A stretch of 64,000 nucleotides of DNA from Diogma glabrata (lineage: Eukaryota; Arthropoda; Insecta; Diptera; Cylindrotomidae): the NCBI GenBank assembly GCA_963693315.1, contig OY856188.1, positions 217,329,396 to 217,393,395 on the forward strand. Reading direction: 5' to 3'. The notes under the pieces were generated by a model, which was not told the origin of the DNA, ran no database searches, and saw only the letters and a list, made by a program, of their open reading frames with translations. Each line of letters opens with the position of its first letter. The first letter of the stretch is position 1. Below are positions 23,412 to 35,907 of this stretch, one piece after another. Made by a program: the position numbers and the translations under genes.

Positions 23412-24740
23412 CACGAATAACAGATAGATAATAGATTTTGTGAGGTTGTCGTGTGTCAATCAAAAAGATCTATTAATAGTTTAAGGAAAATCAGCCAGCA
23501 GTTTTCATAGGAATACTGAAGTTTTAGAAGAGCTTAAAATTTGACTGAGGTAATTTCAAACACTCTGCTTCAGATTTGGATCAAACATATATGCATGTGC
23601 ATTTGATCTAAGCATTAATTCAATAAAATGAAAATAAACTTACGGAATTCATAGACTTATATTTGACACATCATAAAATCAAAACATTACCATAAATAAC
23701 TTAAATTCGAATAAAATTCATAATCCGCGTGTAAACATTCTCCACCAAACGAAAGTATAAACCGTATAACCCTTCGATACATCTTTTCAATGTTTTCGTA
23801 ATCGAAATATTTTTATTACACTTTTATGATCTAAAACATTCGTTTTAATCAATTGAAAAACATCCTCTTCTATAAAAATATGTCATAAAGACATTCAACA
23901 GCGTAACAAAATAATAAAAATGCTATAAAGATAATTTTTGTTGTTGTTGATCCACCCAAAATGAAATGCAAAATTTACAATCACTTAATCTCGATATTCT
24001 TATTATTTTTATTTCTCTTAACGAGATTATTTTAAATTTTTGACTACTCCAATAAAATTATTTAAGAAATAACACAAAAAAAATTAATGTGATAATATGT
24101 GAATCATTTGAAATATGACAATAACATAAAAATAATAAAAATTAAAATTATTTTTCTTATGTAAATGGACAGGTGAATTCTATCCAACTTATCCTAGAGA
24201 GTGAAATAACAATAAAATTTTTAAGTAACATGTAAGTTAAACCTAACACACGAAACAACTGTTTTTAATATCTTAATTTTTTTTTTTTTAAATACTTTGT
24301 CTTGTTAAATTTTAAAGGTCCAATAAATAAAACTAAATTATTAATTGAATGTTTAACGAAATTGATCTAAAATCAAGATATTACCTAATTTTTCAATTTT
24401 TACGTTTATTCTTGAATTTTTTCATGAATTTAAAATTTATTGTCGATTGTAGGAAGAAAAATTAGGCAAACAAGAAGAATTTCAAACGTACATTTGATAA
24501 CAGGTCAGGTGGTTGTTAATAAATGGTGATACAATTAATTTTGAAGGAATATTATGATAGATTATTTACTTAAAATGTCAAAATGTCTTACGATGCGATG
24601 ATTAATTTGTAGGTTTACGATATAAAATGTTCTGAGGGTACCTATGCAGGTTTTATCTGGTTAAAACAATTAAAGAACAAACCAAATAAACGCAATTAAA
24701 AATAATGCATTCCTTCTCTAACATATGTAATTAAAATGAT
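23412..24740. other. AT-rich non-coding stretch
   Basis: No gene, repeat or structured motif is supported in this region. Confidence 0.5.
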
Positions 24741-24956
24741 GACACGAGCAAAACGGAAGGTCTGAGTAGATAAGAAACTTTAATTTGTGAAAGGTGGCAC
24801 TACCAATCTTAATTGAGGAGCATTCCTTGGAGATTCTGCGCCTTTGTTTTACAAATTTTTATAAACTTCTTATTTCATCTTATCATTCTTCTTCTTCATG
24901 CATGTCATATTTTATTATATGATGCGGTTAATGCATAGTTATCACTTATCAGTTCT

Positions 24957-25180
24957 TTAGCGAAAAAATTTAAATTTTGATTCAAACATGCCAGTAGGGC
25001 ATATTACCCTTTTAGTGGTAAAAGGTACACGACCAATAAACCACCACCAGTAAAATGCAAGGTAATCTTTGACTTTTGCAACTTCATTTGCAATATGATC
25101 AAACCCCGTTTCTCCACGGGTATTTTAATGAATATCGTCCTTACAGTCAAATGCCCATCGCGTTTCATTATATAAGAAAA
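24957..25180 (-). pseudogene. unidentified coding-like fragment with one internal stop
   Basis: One minus-strand frame reads for about 73 codons with a single TAA (25125-25127). Upstream of the stop it reads FLYNETRWAFDCKDDIH. Downstream it contains FDHIANEVAKVKDYLAFYWW and VPFTTKRVICPTGMFES, before a TAA at 24957-24959. The composition (C, W, H, mixed charge) is unlike translated AT-rich non-coding DNA. A possible continuation in the same direction lies at about 24850-24780. The family is unknown to me. It could be an exon or a pseudogene. Confidence 0.4.
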
Positions 25181-25189
25181 TTAAAATTT

Positions 25190-27365
25190 TCATTCAAAGA
25201 TCGTCTTAAAATTTTTCTTTAAATATCTGAAGCAAAAAAATCATTTAAATACAAAACACTTAAATCGTTATATGAATTTTTCGTGTAAATCGTAAATCAA
25301 TTTGAAAAAATCGGTAGCTAAAAAAATTAAATAAATTGATTTTTTTGACAGTTTAATTATTATTTATAATTTTTAATATGGAAATTGAAACATATCCTTG
25401 TTAAATAAAATAAAATCAGGAAATATTAATGTATTTTGTTGTACATATTCGTAAAATTTTATTCTAATTTTCGAAACAATCCTGTTTGTGAAGAGATTGA
25501 TTTTAGGTGTTGTACCCATCATTATTCTTCTCTTACCAAAAATTTGAATCGTTTCTCTGCTCAAAATTAATTTATTCAAATTTCAAACTAAAATTTGTTT
25601 TTTTTTTCCTCAATTTTCATCATGGATCGAGTCGAGCGAGTATTCAAAATTTATTCCGAACAACAATCAAAAAATTCACATCGTCATTTTATATAACATT
25701 TAAATAAAATAACCACTTTTATTCTATAATTATATAAACATTTAATATAATATTATAAATTTTAGTTTAAAAAAATTAAATTTAAATCTTTTAAATTTAT
25801 TGGGACTAATGTTTTTTGTGGGATTTTTTTTAAAGATATCGATGTAAGAAAAAGAATAATGAGACTTTCAATGTTTGGATTATTATTTTATGGTGGGAAT
25901 CGTTTCAGTGATGGTTTTTTATCTCCAATCTGCATTTCGTTTGATTATATTTGAAAATTGCTATATAAAACTATCTTCGTAACATTTTTCATTCATCTAC
26001 GGGTAATAACTCTACAGATGGAAAATCGACTCGAGTGATCTCAACAATTTCACTGAAATGAAAGGCACTTAGTTTATATTACACTGATAAAAAATATTTA
26101 TATTTTTAAATGTTTTTTTAATTTTAATTTTTCAGACGTGGAAATTTCAAAAAGCACTTTGTTTTTTCTTTAATATTGTTATGTTTTCATTATTTACTCT
26201 TACTTTACTTTTATTATTTACTTATATTTATTATTTACTCAAAACATATTAAAATTACAGATAAGCGTTATATTTTGTTTTCGACGAAAATGAATTTGAC
26301 TATGTTATTATTTTGATTTTTTTGTGCTTTGTGCTATTTACTGAAACAAAGTTTACCAATTCTTTTGAATTTTTTACGTTTGAAAGGTTTTGAATAAGGA
26401 TTTTCAAATAAAAATTGTAGTGATTATTTTTTGCTTATTTTACCAGAAATTTTTAAAATATTTAATTTTCAAAGATGATGTTATGCTGCAACATTTTTCA
26501 TTTATAAAAAACATCTAATCTTGTATAAGAATATAAGATATGTAAATTCAAACAAAACCTCTAGCGCAATAAATCCATTAATTCATTTCTTCTTCGTATT
26601 CTGTATTCCATCAATCAAAGTCCATACGATGACATAATTGTTTTTTTATAAACAATAACTCAAATCGAAAAAAAAGAAGAATCGATTTATTGTTTCATTT
26701 TTTGTACAATTCATTGGTCTCTACTGCATATGTTTCAGTGAACAAGCTGGTAAGTTTGTTTACAATAATCTGTAACGATATTGTTTTTTCGTTAATTTGT
26801 TGTGGATGATGTCATTACAGACTGATACCAATTTTTTTTTTGAAGCGCGAAATGTTTTCCAATATAAAAATATTGATGCATGCTGTATTTCTAATACCCT
26901 GTAGTGACGTCATATGATGAAAATACTAGTCATCTCCTGAAAAAGTAACGAATATAATAATGAAAATTGAAGAGACAATAATTGCTTGTGTATATGCTTT
27001 TATTTCACTTTTTTGATAGGCTTTTAATATAAGCATGGGTATTTTGAATTGAGCTAGGCAGTCAATTTTTTAATTTATAATCAAAAAGATTAAATTTCGC
27101 CTTTTGATCAAAGTACGGGTGAACAAGAAAAAAACGTTGTTGAACAAACGAGAATTGAAAGTTAAAATTCAGAAGAAAAAAAAATTATATAGAAGCCATT
27201 CCTGGCATATATGTTTTTTTTTATTTTTCTTGAACGCATTGAAGTGGAATCGCGAGTCAAAAAGCGTTCGAATTGTTCAAACGGGTGTTTCATTATACTT
27301 TGAATTAATGTTAATAATAATAACAAAATTAAATTTTATACTCAATGTTTGTATCTACATTGAAA
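25190..27365. other. AT-rich non-coding stretch
   Basis: No supported gene. The 107-codon frame at 27104-27427 is Lys/Ile/Phe-rich, typical of chance frames in such DNA, and ends inside a tandem repeat. Confidence 0.45.
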
Positions 27366-27371
27366 TTATTA

Positions 27372-27600
27372 AAACATCAAAAATTGAAACTGTTTTCAAA
27401 ATTTTAAAATTAATGCAAGAAATATAACAAAATTAAAAATTCAAACTTTTCCTAGAACTCTTAAAATATTGCAATAATTATAACAAAAGTAAAAATTCAA
27501 ACTTTTCCTAAAATGCCAAAAATATTGCAAAAATTATACAAAATCAAAGATTGAAACTTTTTTCAAAATTCTAAAAATATTCCAAAATCAAAGATTCAAA
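27372..27600. repeat. degenerate 56 bp tandem repeat, about four units
   Basis: The element att(c/g)aaactttt recurs at about 27383, 27439, 27495 and 27550, each followed by a block like aaaatattgcaa(t/a)aattat. The spacing is 55-56 bp with substitutions between units. Confidence 0.75.
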
Positions 27601-28066
27601 TTTATTTTCCAACTGTTCCTGTTATTCAGAAGTCGTGGAATCGAATCTGGAATCACACAAAAAATTGCTCAAGAAACATCTAACTAATAATTACAATTTT
27701 TGTCAAAAATGTTTTCCATAATATGTTTCTCAAAAAATTTGGAAACAAAATATATAAATAGAAATAGACATAAACAAAACTGTCTATCCAAGAAGGAACA
27801 AAAGTTGAAAATTTGTTGTTGTTGCTATTGTTTATTACGGTAGTTATAATTTAAAACGACTACTTCGAGAAAAACATTTCTATTTGTTTGTATGAAACTG
27901 GGAAACGTTTGTATTGAAGTTTCAGGAACATAGCTGAATTGTTTTTGTTCTAATTATTGCATTAAAACTTAATGATTTTCTTTAAACATTTGACAAAATA
28001 GTATTAAGTCGACATTATGCGAACAATATGAAAATAAAGTTTCATATTTATATTTTGTTTATAATT

Positions 28067-28145
28067 GTCTAGCGTGTCTATACCGACGTCTATACCCGAC
28101 GTCTAGCGTGTCTATACCCACTGTCTAGCGTGTCTATACCGACGC
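28067..28145. repeat. short tandem repeat of gtctagcgtgtctatacc
   Basis: Three copies of gtctagcgtgtctatacc plus one shortened copy lie in about 80 bp, right beside the hairpin at 28157-28197. Confidence 0.9.
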
Positions 28146-28156
28146 TTCGCCACTGA

Positions 28157-28197
28157 GTAGTATACATCAAAACTATATCAGTTTTGATATATACTAC
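28157..28197. repeat. 41 bp hairpin, arms 18 bp
   Basis: The arm gtagtatacatcaaaact pairs with agttttgatatatactac across a 5 base loop (atatc), with one mismatch. Confidence 0.9.
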
Positions 28198-28199
28198 TG

Positions 28200-30134
28200 T
28201 CGATGAAAGCATAGCTTTCGAAATACGTATATAGTAAGTAAAAACTATTAGTCAGCAGAAATTGGTGTTTTATTTTAATTTATTAGTGAAATTTATTATG
28301 ATACTTGTTAAGTTTGAACAAACAAAATTATTAAAATATTAATTTCATATTTATAAAAAATTTAAACGTTTGCTGAAAAAATTGTTTATTTAATTCGGAG
28401 TTAAAGTGACTTTTTGTGTATCGTCTATAATTGTCAAGCTATATAGACTCAACACAAAAGTAGCATTTTAGCTCCTAATTAAATAATTTACATTTATTCC
28501 AAAAAAATAGCAAAACGGTAACAAATTCACATTACCATTGTTTTTAACATAAATGATGGCAAACTGTCTACGAGATCGTTTGAAATCATTACTTCCAAGG
28601 GGTGTAAGTATTATGGAAAAACTAGCACTTTTGAGGAAAATGTTCCTGATGCGGATAATGTTAGAGGTAATTGGTAAAATGTTCAAATTAATGTGTTTAA
28701 GTATGCAAGACTATTCATCTTACTGCTCTTAAAAAGCGTTATTTATAGCAATCATTCGAAGTAATGGTTACTGATTACTGTTTAAATTTAAATAAATCAA
28801 TAAGATAAACGTTCGATAAATTCCCAAAAAACAACAAAGTTTATTCTTCAAAAAAATATCCTTAATTTTCTTCTGTTAGTAAGACTAACATATTTTTATT
28901 ATAACTTTCAAAAACATACTTCATTTTTATTTCAATAATTTTGATGGGAATCGAAACACTAGAATTTATGTAGATTCATTTCAGATATATACAATAAAAT
29001 TTGTATTAAAAACCTTAAAAACGATAACTATAACTATTTGAAAAATGAAAGAAAAGAAACACCACACGCGGCACTATCAGGTGTCACCAACACGATAAAA
29101 ATATCGTTGGAATTAATTTTTATCCAAAAAAAAAATAAACGTAATATATTTTCATTTTTTTATAATTTTATTTATTTTATGATAGTTTTATTCAAAACTT
29201 TTCTTATTTATTACAATTTAATGTTTTGTTGTTTGTTTATATTTTAGAATTATTCGTTTCTTTTTAAATTATTAGTAGGGATTTATCTAAAGACAGACCA
29301 CTTGTTGTACACAAATTTATTGGAAAGTAATTTGTTGTTTCGTTTTTGAAGTTAAAGGATTATTTATGACGTTGTGTTCATAAATTGTTGAGAACTCTAT
29401 ACTTTTATAATAGAATAAAAATCGAATATTATTGCATTCCACATTTTTTAGTGTGACTATTCTTTAAAAATCAGCATGTTTCCTGTTCCTAAAAATGAAT
29501 TTTGTTAAACTGTTTAAGGAAATTATCAATATACGGCTAAACTATAAAATCAGTTTCTCTGACACCAATACAAAAGCAACATGTTAAATTGGCATTTTTA
29601 GTTAATAAAATCCATTTCTCACTTTAATTATTTTTAACAATAAATTTTAGCTGAATGTTTTTTTTGTAAAGTTTATTAATTTTGTATTTATTTTTTTTCC
29701 ATTTAATTTGCACTGCATTTGGTTGATGATGATCCTTTTAACTTTTTTTCAAGTTGGGCTCCTGTGGTGTTATTTTAGTCTTTTGCTAAAATTAAAAAAA
29801 TTACCAAAAAAAATATTTTTGAATGGTTATGTTAATTCAAGGTAAAAATATAATATTAAAAACAAAAATAATAAAGTCAAACATATAATAAATAATTTTA
29901 TTTTTGTGTTGTTTGGGTCCATCATATTTATACGTTGGCGTAATGCAGTTGATAAAGTCTATCTGGTAAACAAGAAATTCATTAATAACTTATTACTTTC
30001 TTATAGCAAACAGGTTATACATTTTGAATAATAAATGAAAATTCGAAATAAAATTAAATAGCAATTAATGTGCTAGTTTTATGCAATTCGTTATATGTGA
30101 ATGAGATGCTCACTAAATTACCTCTGTGGTGTCA
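28200..30134. other. AT-rich region, one small coding-like frame
   Basis: The only frame of note is 28553-28732 (plus, 59 residues, starts MMANCLRDRLKSLLPRG). It has no recognised domain, and an overlapping minus frame is equally open. Otherwise nothing is supported. Confidence 0.35.
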
Positions 30135-30302
30135 ATGATGGATGAGCTCGAGAATGTGCCTCAAATGCTAAATCCTTTAAGGGACTCTCCGGCTAGAAAT
30201 CAAAAATTTAAGAAAACGTTAAATATATTACTTCTTCTTGATATGTTTATATTAAATGCAATTAAATGGTTGGGCTTGGATGTTCAACCTATAAAGGCTT
30301 AA
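30135..30302 (+). CDS. small hypothetical frame, 55 residues
   Basis: An ATG-ATG start is followed by 55 residues beginning MMDELENVPQMLNPLRDSPA. A hydrophobic stretch (ILLLLDMFIL) sits in the middle, and the frame ends at TAA. It is shorter than typical proteins and matches no family I know. The N-terminal half looks protein-like, so it could be an exon or a fragment. It may equally be chance. Confidence 0.2.
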   Translation: MMDELENVPQMLNPLRDSPARNQKFKKTLNILLLLDMFILNAIKWLGLDVQPIKA

Positions 30303-31758
30303 AATAACGTTCATCATCATTACAGATTGCGTATCGTTTTGGAACCTAAATCTTAATATATGTGAAGTTTCAACACATATTGTAACGCTTATGCTTTTAA
30401 ATACATGTAATGACTAACGATATTGGACACCAACGATTAAAATCAGTTTTAAAAATACAATTTTTTGAAAAAAAACTTCTTTCTCGTAATTCTTTTTAGG
30501 TAACTCTATATGATAATCATGTTTTGGTTAACTTAAATTATTGGTACTATTGGCATTAAAATGTGTGCTTTTTGGGAAAGAGATACAAGAAAATTTATTT
30601 TTTCTACTACCCAACTTAAAAAATTTACTTTCGGTGTTTGTTCAATTCATCGAAAATTTATTTTTCGTCACTACTGATAAAAAAACCTAAACAAATTACT
30701 TTCTACCTAGTGACGAAAGTAATTTTTTAAAAGCCATCTATTTTCTAATTTCTTAACTAGAATTAACCATCCTAGAACACCACTCTTAACGGGTCAATTG
30801 ATTGAATGAAATAATTTTAAAATAATTTTTTTTTTTTTTAAATAAAAAAATTAAATAATTTTGTTAGTGTTAATTTATCTCTCTTGGGAAGATGATGTTA
30901 ATTTATTTTTGAATTATTTACGAACAATTTACATTAAAACTGAAAAAATAATAATAGTTAACTATATAATATTCATATATTCTTTTTAAATACAATGGCA
31001 ACAAATAGTTGGTGTTAAGATATTTAAAAAAAAAAATTATTTCACCTAGTTATTTGAGAAAAACGAAAAAAAATATTTATTTACATAAAATAATTTACGT
31101 TGTTTTAAAATATACCAGGAATTTACGTAACGTTATCCCCATACCAAAACTAAATCAAAACTGTTGTTTTTATTTTAGAAATAATAATAAAATTTTTAAT
31201 ATGATTTTGCTTACTACATTGCCGTCTTCTGTTATAAGCCTACTAGACGCGAAATGCAAAAATCAATAAACCCTTAAAGATGTGTTATTTAATGATTTAA
31301 CCAAATAGAATAAAAATAAAGAATTTTGTAGTTGTAGTTGACGTTTTTTTTTGTACGAAAAGACAATCAGGCTTGTAACTGAAGACGGACAGAATTGGAT
31401 AATTTATTCATATTGAATCATCTTTATTTTAATAGCAGATATATAAATATAAATTTAAAGATTTTAATTGGATGTTTGCATGTTTTACAATTTGAATTGT
31501 ATGTAATTATAAATGAAAATGTTTAATAATTAATAATAATTTTTAAAATTTAATTTTAAATCTCGTGACCATTACCAACCTCGGCTATCGAATTCGCTGA
31601 TAAACTGTCTTCTCGCTTCAAGACATGTCATTTTCAGCATCGTTGAAGAATATACTATTATTAAGTAGGCTTTGTGATTTGATTCAAATTGAAATTTGAA
31701 AAATTTATGAAATATGTAAACCATGGCCGCCAAACCACCAAACTCCATATAAAAATAT
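30303..31758. other. AT-rich non-coding stretch
   Basis: No supported gene. A frame at 31009-31269 is Lys/Ile-rich and isolated. The last 4 bases (atat, 31755-31758) are the target duplication of the LTR element that follows. Confidence 0.5.
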
Positions 31759-32435
31759 TGTAACGACTCTTCGTTGGTTCTTTTAGATTATTGAGCAAAC
31801 ACGACAGTAAAAAGACGGATCTTTGGTTAACAGAATCTCAAACTTTATTTGTCAACAAATTACAGCAGCTTCCGTTTTTCCTTACAATAAATTCCAGGGT
31901 CTCCAATTTATGTACCATAAACTTCACCGCTTTTCCGCAATTTGAATCAACAATATTCGGAATCGTAAGATCTGTATTTACTATTCCACTAAGTTCAGAT
32001 TCTTTCACTATTAGTACCCAGGCTCAAGTACCACCGATTATTCCCTATACTTGCGAATATTTAATAACACTTTTAATTGCAAAATTAAAACTGACTATCT
32101 GATATTTTTGTTTGCTTATTTATATCGAAAAATAAATAAATCGAAACTTCTATAATCCACTAGAAATCAATACTACGTAGTCTGTACATCTTGAAGAGGC
32201 CACACCTGTTTTCATTCATACTTGCATTTGTATTAGCGAACTCAAATTTAATTTATGCAAAATGTATTAGTTAGCTCCTTTTAATTCATTAATGTAAACA
32301 TTTGTATAACAAATTTAATTTACATTAATTTATGCAATACAATTTGCAATACAAGTAAAAGATTGAAAAAGGAGTTAACTTTTAATTCATGAATGAGTAA
32401 ATAAAATTAACCCATTCTGGACGAAGTTTATTACA
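31759..32435 (-). repeat. 3' LTR of the deleted LTR element
   Basis: This matches 35908-36584 over its whole length. In the element's own orientation it starts TGTAATAAACTTCG and ends GAGTCGTTACA. The purine-rich aaatggagggcaa just upstream (32436-32448 in reverse) is the likely polypurine tract. The 103-codon plus frame inside is repeated in both LTRs simply because they are copies. Confidence 0.95.
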
Positions 32436-32446
32436 TTGCCCTCCAT

Positions 32447-33358
32447 TTAGTTTTGTTCGTCCCGAACAATATCAGATATCGCATTGGTGCTGTTACCTTG
32501 GTACGGTGCCAACCTTTGCAGATGTATCACTTTCATCTTGGTACGGGGTCCCTTTTGTATGCGGTAGATGACATCATTAGTTCGTTTGATTATTTTATAT
32601 GGGCCTTCCCAATCTGGCTGCAGCTTGGGTGATCTTCCCTTAGTTCTTCTGGGGTTGTATAGCCATACCAATTCTCCTTCTTGAAAACCGCCACTATTTG
32701 CATTTATGTCGTACCTGGTTTTCATTTTGTCACTGGCAATCTTAATGTGGTCTCGAACCTGCTGATGGATTTTATTCATCTTCTCCCTTAGTTGTCCCAC
32801 ATAATCTGTTTTCGTGAATACCAGACCTCCAGGGATGCCAAACTCGATGTCACTAGGAAGATGTAGTTCTCTTCCGAACATGATATTCGCTGGCGTTTCA
32901 CTTGTCGTATCGTGCACTGCGCTACGATAGGCCATCAAGAATAATGGAAGATCCTTGTCCCAATTTCTTTGGTTGGCTTCTACTACCTTTGACAAATGTT
33001 CTTCCATGGTTCGGTTGAATCGTTCTACCATGCCATCCGACTGCGGGTTCATAGGTGTAGTTCGTGTTTTTCTAATGCCGAGTGTTCTGCACAGCTCTTA
33101 TATCAGTTGAGATTCGAAATTCCTTCCCTGGTCGGTATGCAACTCGAGCGGTGTTCCATATCTGCAAACCCATTCATTGACTAATGTTTCCGCGACCGTA
33201 ACTGCTTCCTGGTTCGGTATTGCATAGGCTTCCGGCCATTTTGTAAAGTAATCAATGACCACCATGATGTATTTGTTACCTTTTGTCGTTTCCGGAAATG
33301 GCCCCGCGATGTCTATAGCAATTCTCTCCATTGGGGCACCCACATTGTACTGTTGCAT
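32447..33358 (-). pseudogene. integrase of the deleted LTR element, one nonsense codon
   Basis: Minus-strand frame from 33358. The integrase core contains ERIAIDIAGPF (first Asp), TDYFTKW-like VIDYFTKWPEAY, and LHTDQGRNFES (second Asp). A single in-frame TAA at 33098-33100 interrupts it. The same frame resumes with NPQSDGMVERFNR (catalytic Glu) and runs to the C-terminal WEGPYKI motif at about 32600, typical of Ty3/gypsy integrases. Integrase inserts the cDNA into the genome. The HHCC zinc domain is lost in the deletion upstream. Because of the stop codon this copy is probably not functional. Confidence 0.9.
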
Positions 33359-33552
33359 CTCTCCTCGAGTTCTAGTTTTTGGTCCTTTGCTCGTTTCTCT
33401 TGTCGGGCCATCATATCAGCAAGTTGTTGTTGTTGCTCTACTTTTTGTTCTGCTGCCAGTTTTTCTTGTCGGGCCATCATTTCTTTCATCAACACCATCA
33501 TCGGATCAATTGCTGGGGCATTCTGAATCGGAACTTCCTCCGGCTCTATTTC
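33313..33552 (-). pseudogene. Gag coiled-coil segment joined to integrase by deletion
   Basis: The minus-strand frame contains EMMARQEKLAAEQK and then a near repeat, MMARQEKRAKDQK, a Gln/Glu/Lys-rich coiled coil. At about 33355 it runs directly into integrase sequence but in a different frame, which marks the internal deletion joint. The upstream part of the same Gag is on the far side of the insertion (35728-35878). Confidence 0.75.
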
Positions 33553-33554
33553 TA

Positions 33555-35725
33555 CACGGTTGAAAAAAATAGTATAAAATTGATCAATTTTAGGTATTCA
33601 TATAAGTCCACACCCAAAATGTTATAAAATTAATATATTGACTATTTATAAAATTTCATTTCATAATAATGAGTTATACATTTGATACTAAAAAATTTAT
33701 CAAATGAATTTATAAGTTTGGTTTATTAAATTATATACATTTTTGTATTAAATTCTGTAATATATATTTATGATCAATTTTATACTATATGTTTATTAAT
33801 AATTCATATAGAAAATTTATTAACTCGATATATAAAAGTGATTGATTTAATAGAGAAGTAATTTAAAAGAGAAGCTTGATTACATTTATATCTGTTGAGA
33901 ATACATGATTGGATTAAAAGAATAAAAGATTTGCATTTATTAATTTATTATAAAGTTGCATTTATTTCGTTTATTGCGTACACATTTATTTCGTTTATTA
34001 CTTACACATTTATTTCAATCACATAATTAACATGCATTTCATAAAATACATATTATTATACATATTATTATAATATTTACATACATATTATCATATAGAA
34101 CATATTATCATTTACATCTCTATTATCATATTAAACTGATCATTTTAATTTATTTAATATAAAAAAATGAAATGCGATTTAAACAGTAGGCCCAATACAT
34201 CAATAAATGGCAAATTATGTGAAGTTCTGTTTCTGATTTCGTCTTTCATAAAGCAACAGTTTAAGGTGTTTTTCCACTCCATCTCCCAATATATCCTTCG
34301 TTCGGTAAATTTGCCTAAATATTTTAAATAATAAAACGAAAGAAAAAAGAAAATTAATACTAAAATTTACAAATAATTAAAAATATTATTTTTAGATTTA
34401 GTCTAAACGTTTATAGCTTCAATGTAATTTTTCTTAAAAAACCAATAATTATGTAATAATTAATAAGTGATAAAAAACAAATTTTGAACTTTTCGTGAAA
34501 ATTTTTATTTTAACAAAATTAATTAAAAAAATACTCCAGAAGATGGCCTAACAAGCTGAAATATATATATATAGAGTAACAGTAAAATTATAAAAAAACT
34601 TTGTTTTCTTTAATTTTTATTAAACTTATTAAATAAGTTATTTGCGTAAAGTAACAAGAGATCGACATTATGTTAATTAAAAAAATGTTTCTCCCTTTTA
34701 AGTTTCACCACAAAAAATTTCATTTAGTTAATTTTTATCAATTAAATGGCCCTATTATATTATTATTATTTTTTTTAATTTACCTATTAAACCAAACTTG
34801 TACCAGATTAAAAATTTCTTACCTTTTTATGAAGTAGTAAATTAATAAGGACTTGTTCATCTGTCATACGATGAAATTGAGGGCATCCAGCTAGAGATGG
34901 TGGTAAAGGTCTCTTTAATTTTATCAATGATAAGGTTTGGATGTCCTAATATAGATATAAAAAACGAGAATTTAGTTTGCTATTTGTATTTACAAGCTAA
35001 TTAGCGAATTACCTATATTTCTGTCAGTTTACATATGTAACAATGTTGTCCTGAGCTCTTGACGTTTTATTTGTTAATACCGTATATTCAAAGTTCGAAC
35101 TTTTTAGATGCACTAAATTTAACACTTTTTTTAAAAAAAAATTATTCGCACTGTTACAAAAATTATTAAAGTGAACTAAGCTGATGCATTCACATTTTTG
35201 TCCACATGTATTCGATTTATAGTGAAAACTAAATAAATTTCTGTTGTCTTTAGAAGTTATGATAGTTTATATCTTAAATCTATTAAATTTATCCTTGGGA
35301 ACATATTTGAAGAATAAGGTATTTTATTTATTTTATACCCCGCTTTTATAAACACGGTTGTAACAAAAACAATTTATAAGTTCACATTATTAAATAAATA
35401 TATATAAATTATCAGCTACCCACATAATATTAAGAACAAACAAATATTTTGTATTAAATTAATATTATTTTTGTATAAATTTTATTAATATTTTGCACTA
35501 GTAAAAAATAATCAGAAATTGTTTCAAATTAATATTAAAACTATATTAATATTACTAAAAAATATATTAAACTGTCTTTAATATAAGTTTTGTATTAACT
35601 TTATAATAAAACCTATGAAAAGATCTTTAATAATTTCATTATATATAAAATCAATACGAAAATTTATATTAATAGCTTTTATAGGAATCAAGTTATTGAA
35701 AATAATACCCAAATTTTTAACCGTG
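33555..35725. mobile_element. 2.17 kb non-coding element with TA duplication
   Basis: The termini CACGGTTGAAAAA (33555) and the reverse complement of TTTTTAACCGTG (35725) are inverted repeats. TA flanks both sides (33553-33554 and 35726-35727). The Gag reading on either side is interrupted at this point. There is no frame over 60 codons and no recognisable transposase. It is a Tc1/mariner-type non-autonomous insertion by its ends, although it is long for a MITE. Confidence 0.7.
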
Positions 35726-35727
35726 TA

Positions 35728-35878
35728 AGACCTCTGTGCTTTGACCTGCTTCTTCTAAAACTTTACGCAGCCGAAATGCAAGTTCTGCCTTCGTTTCATG
35801 GATTGGAGCATTCCTTTTCTTCAACTCATCCTTCAGCTGGGTCTGGCTGAGATCACTAATATTTACTGTCTTGACCAT
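35728..35878 (-). pseudogene. Gag N-terminus with SAP-like motif
   Basis: Starting at ATG 35876-35878 just inside the 5' LTR and primer site, the frame reads VKTVNISDLSQTQLKDELKK and then RNAPIHETKAELAFRLRKVL. This resembles a SAP DNA-binding helix pair, a feature seen at the start of some insect gypsy Gag proteins. It is cut by the 33555-35725 insertion after about 50 residues. Confidence 0.7.
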
Positions 35879-35907
35879 TGTTTCAATAATCCCACTTCTG
35901 ACACCAC

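Noticed and set aside
23089..23463. Overlapping plus and minus frames of 89 and 99 codons
   Set aside because: They lie inside the MITE-like element at 22781-23409, overlap each other, and have no motif.
27104..27427. 107-codon plus-strand gene
   Set aside because: Lys/Ile/Phe-biased composition, no motif, and it runs into a degenerate tandem repeat.
31791..32102. 103-codon gene, repeated at 35940-36251
   Set aside because: It lies inside the two LTRs and is duplicated only because the LTRs are. It is antisense to the element and has no known domain.
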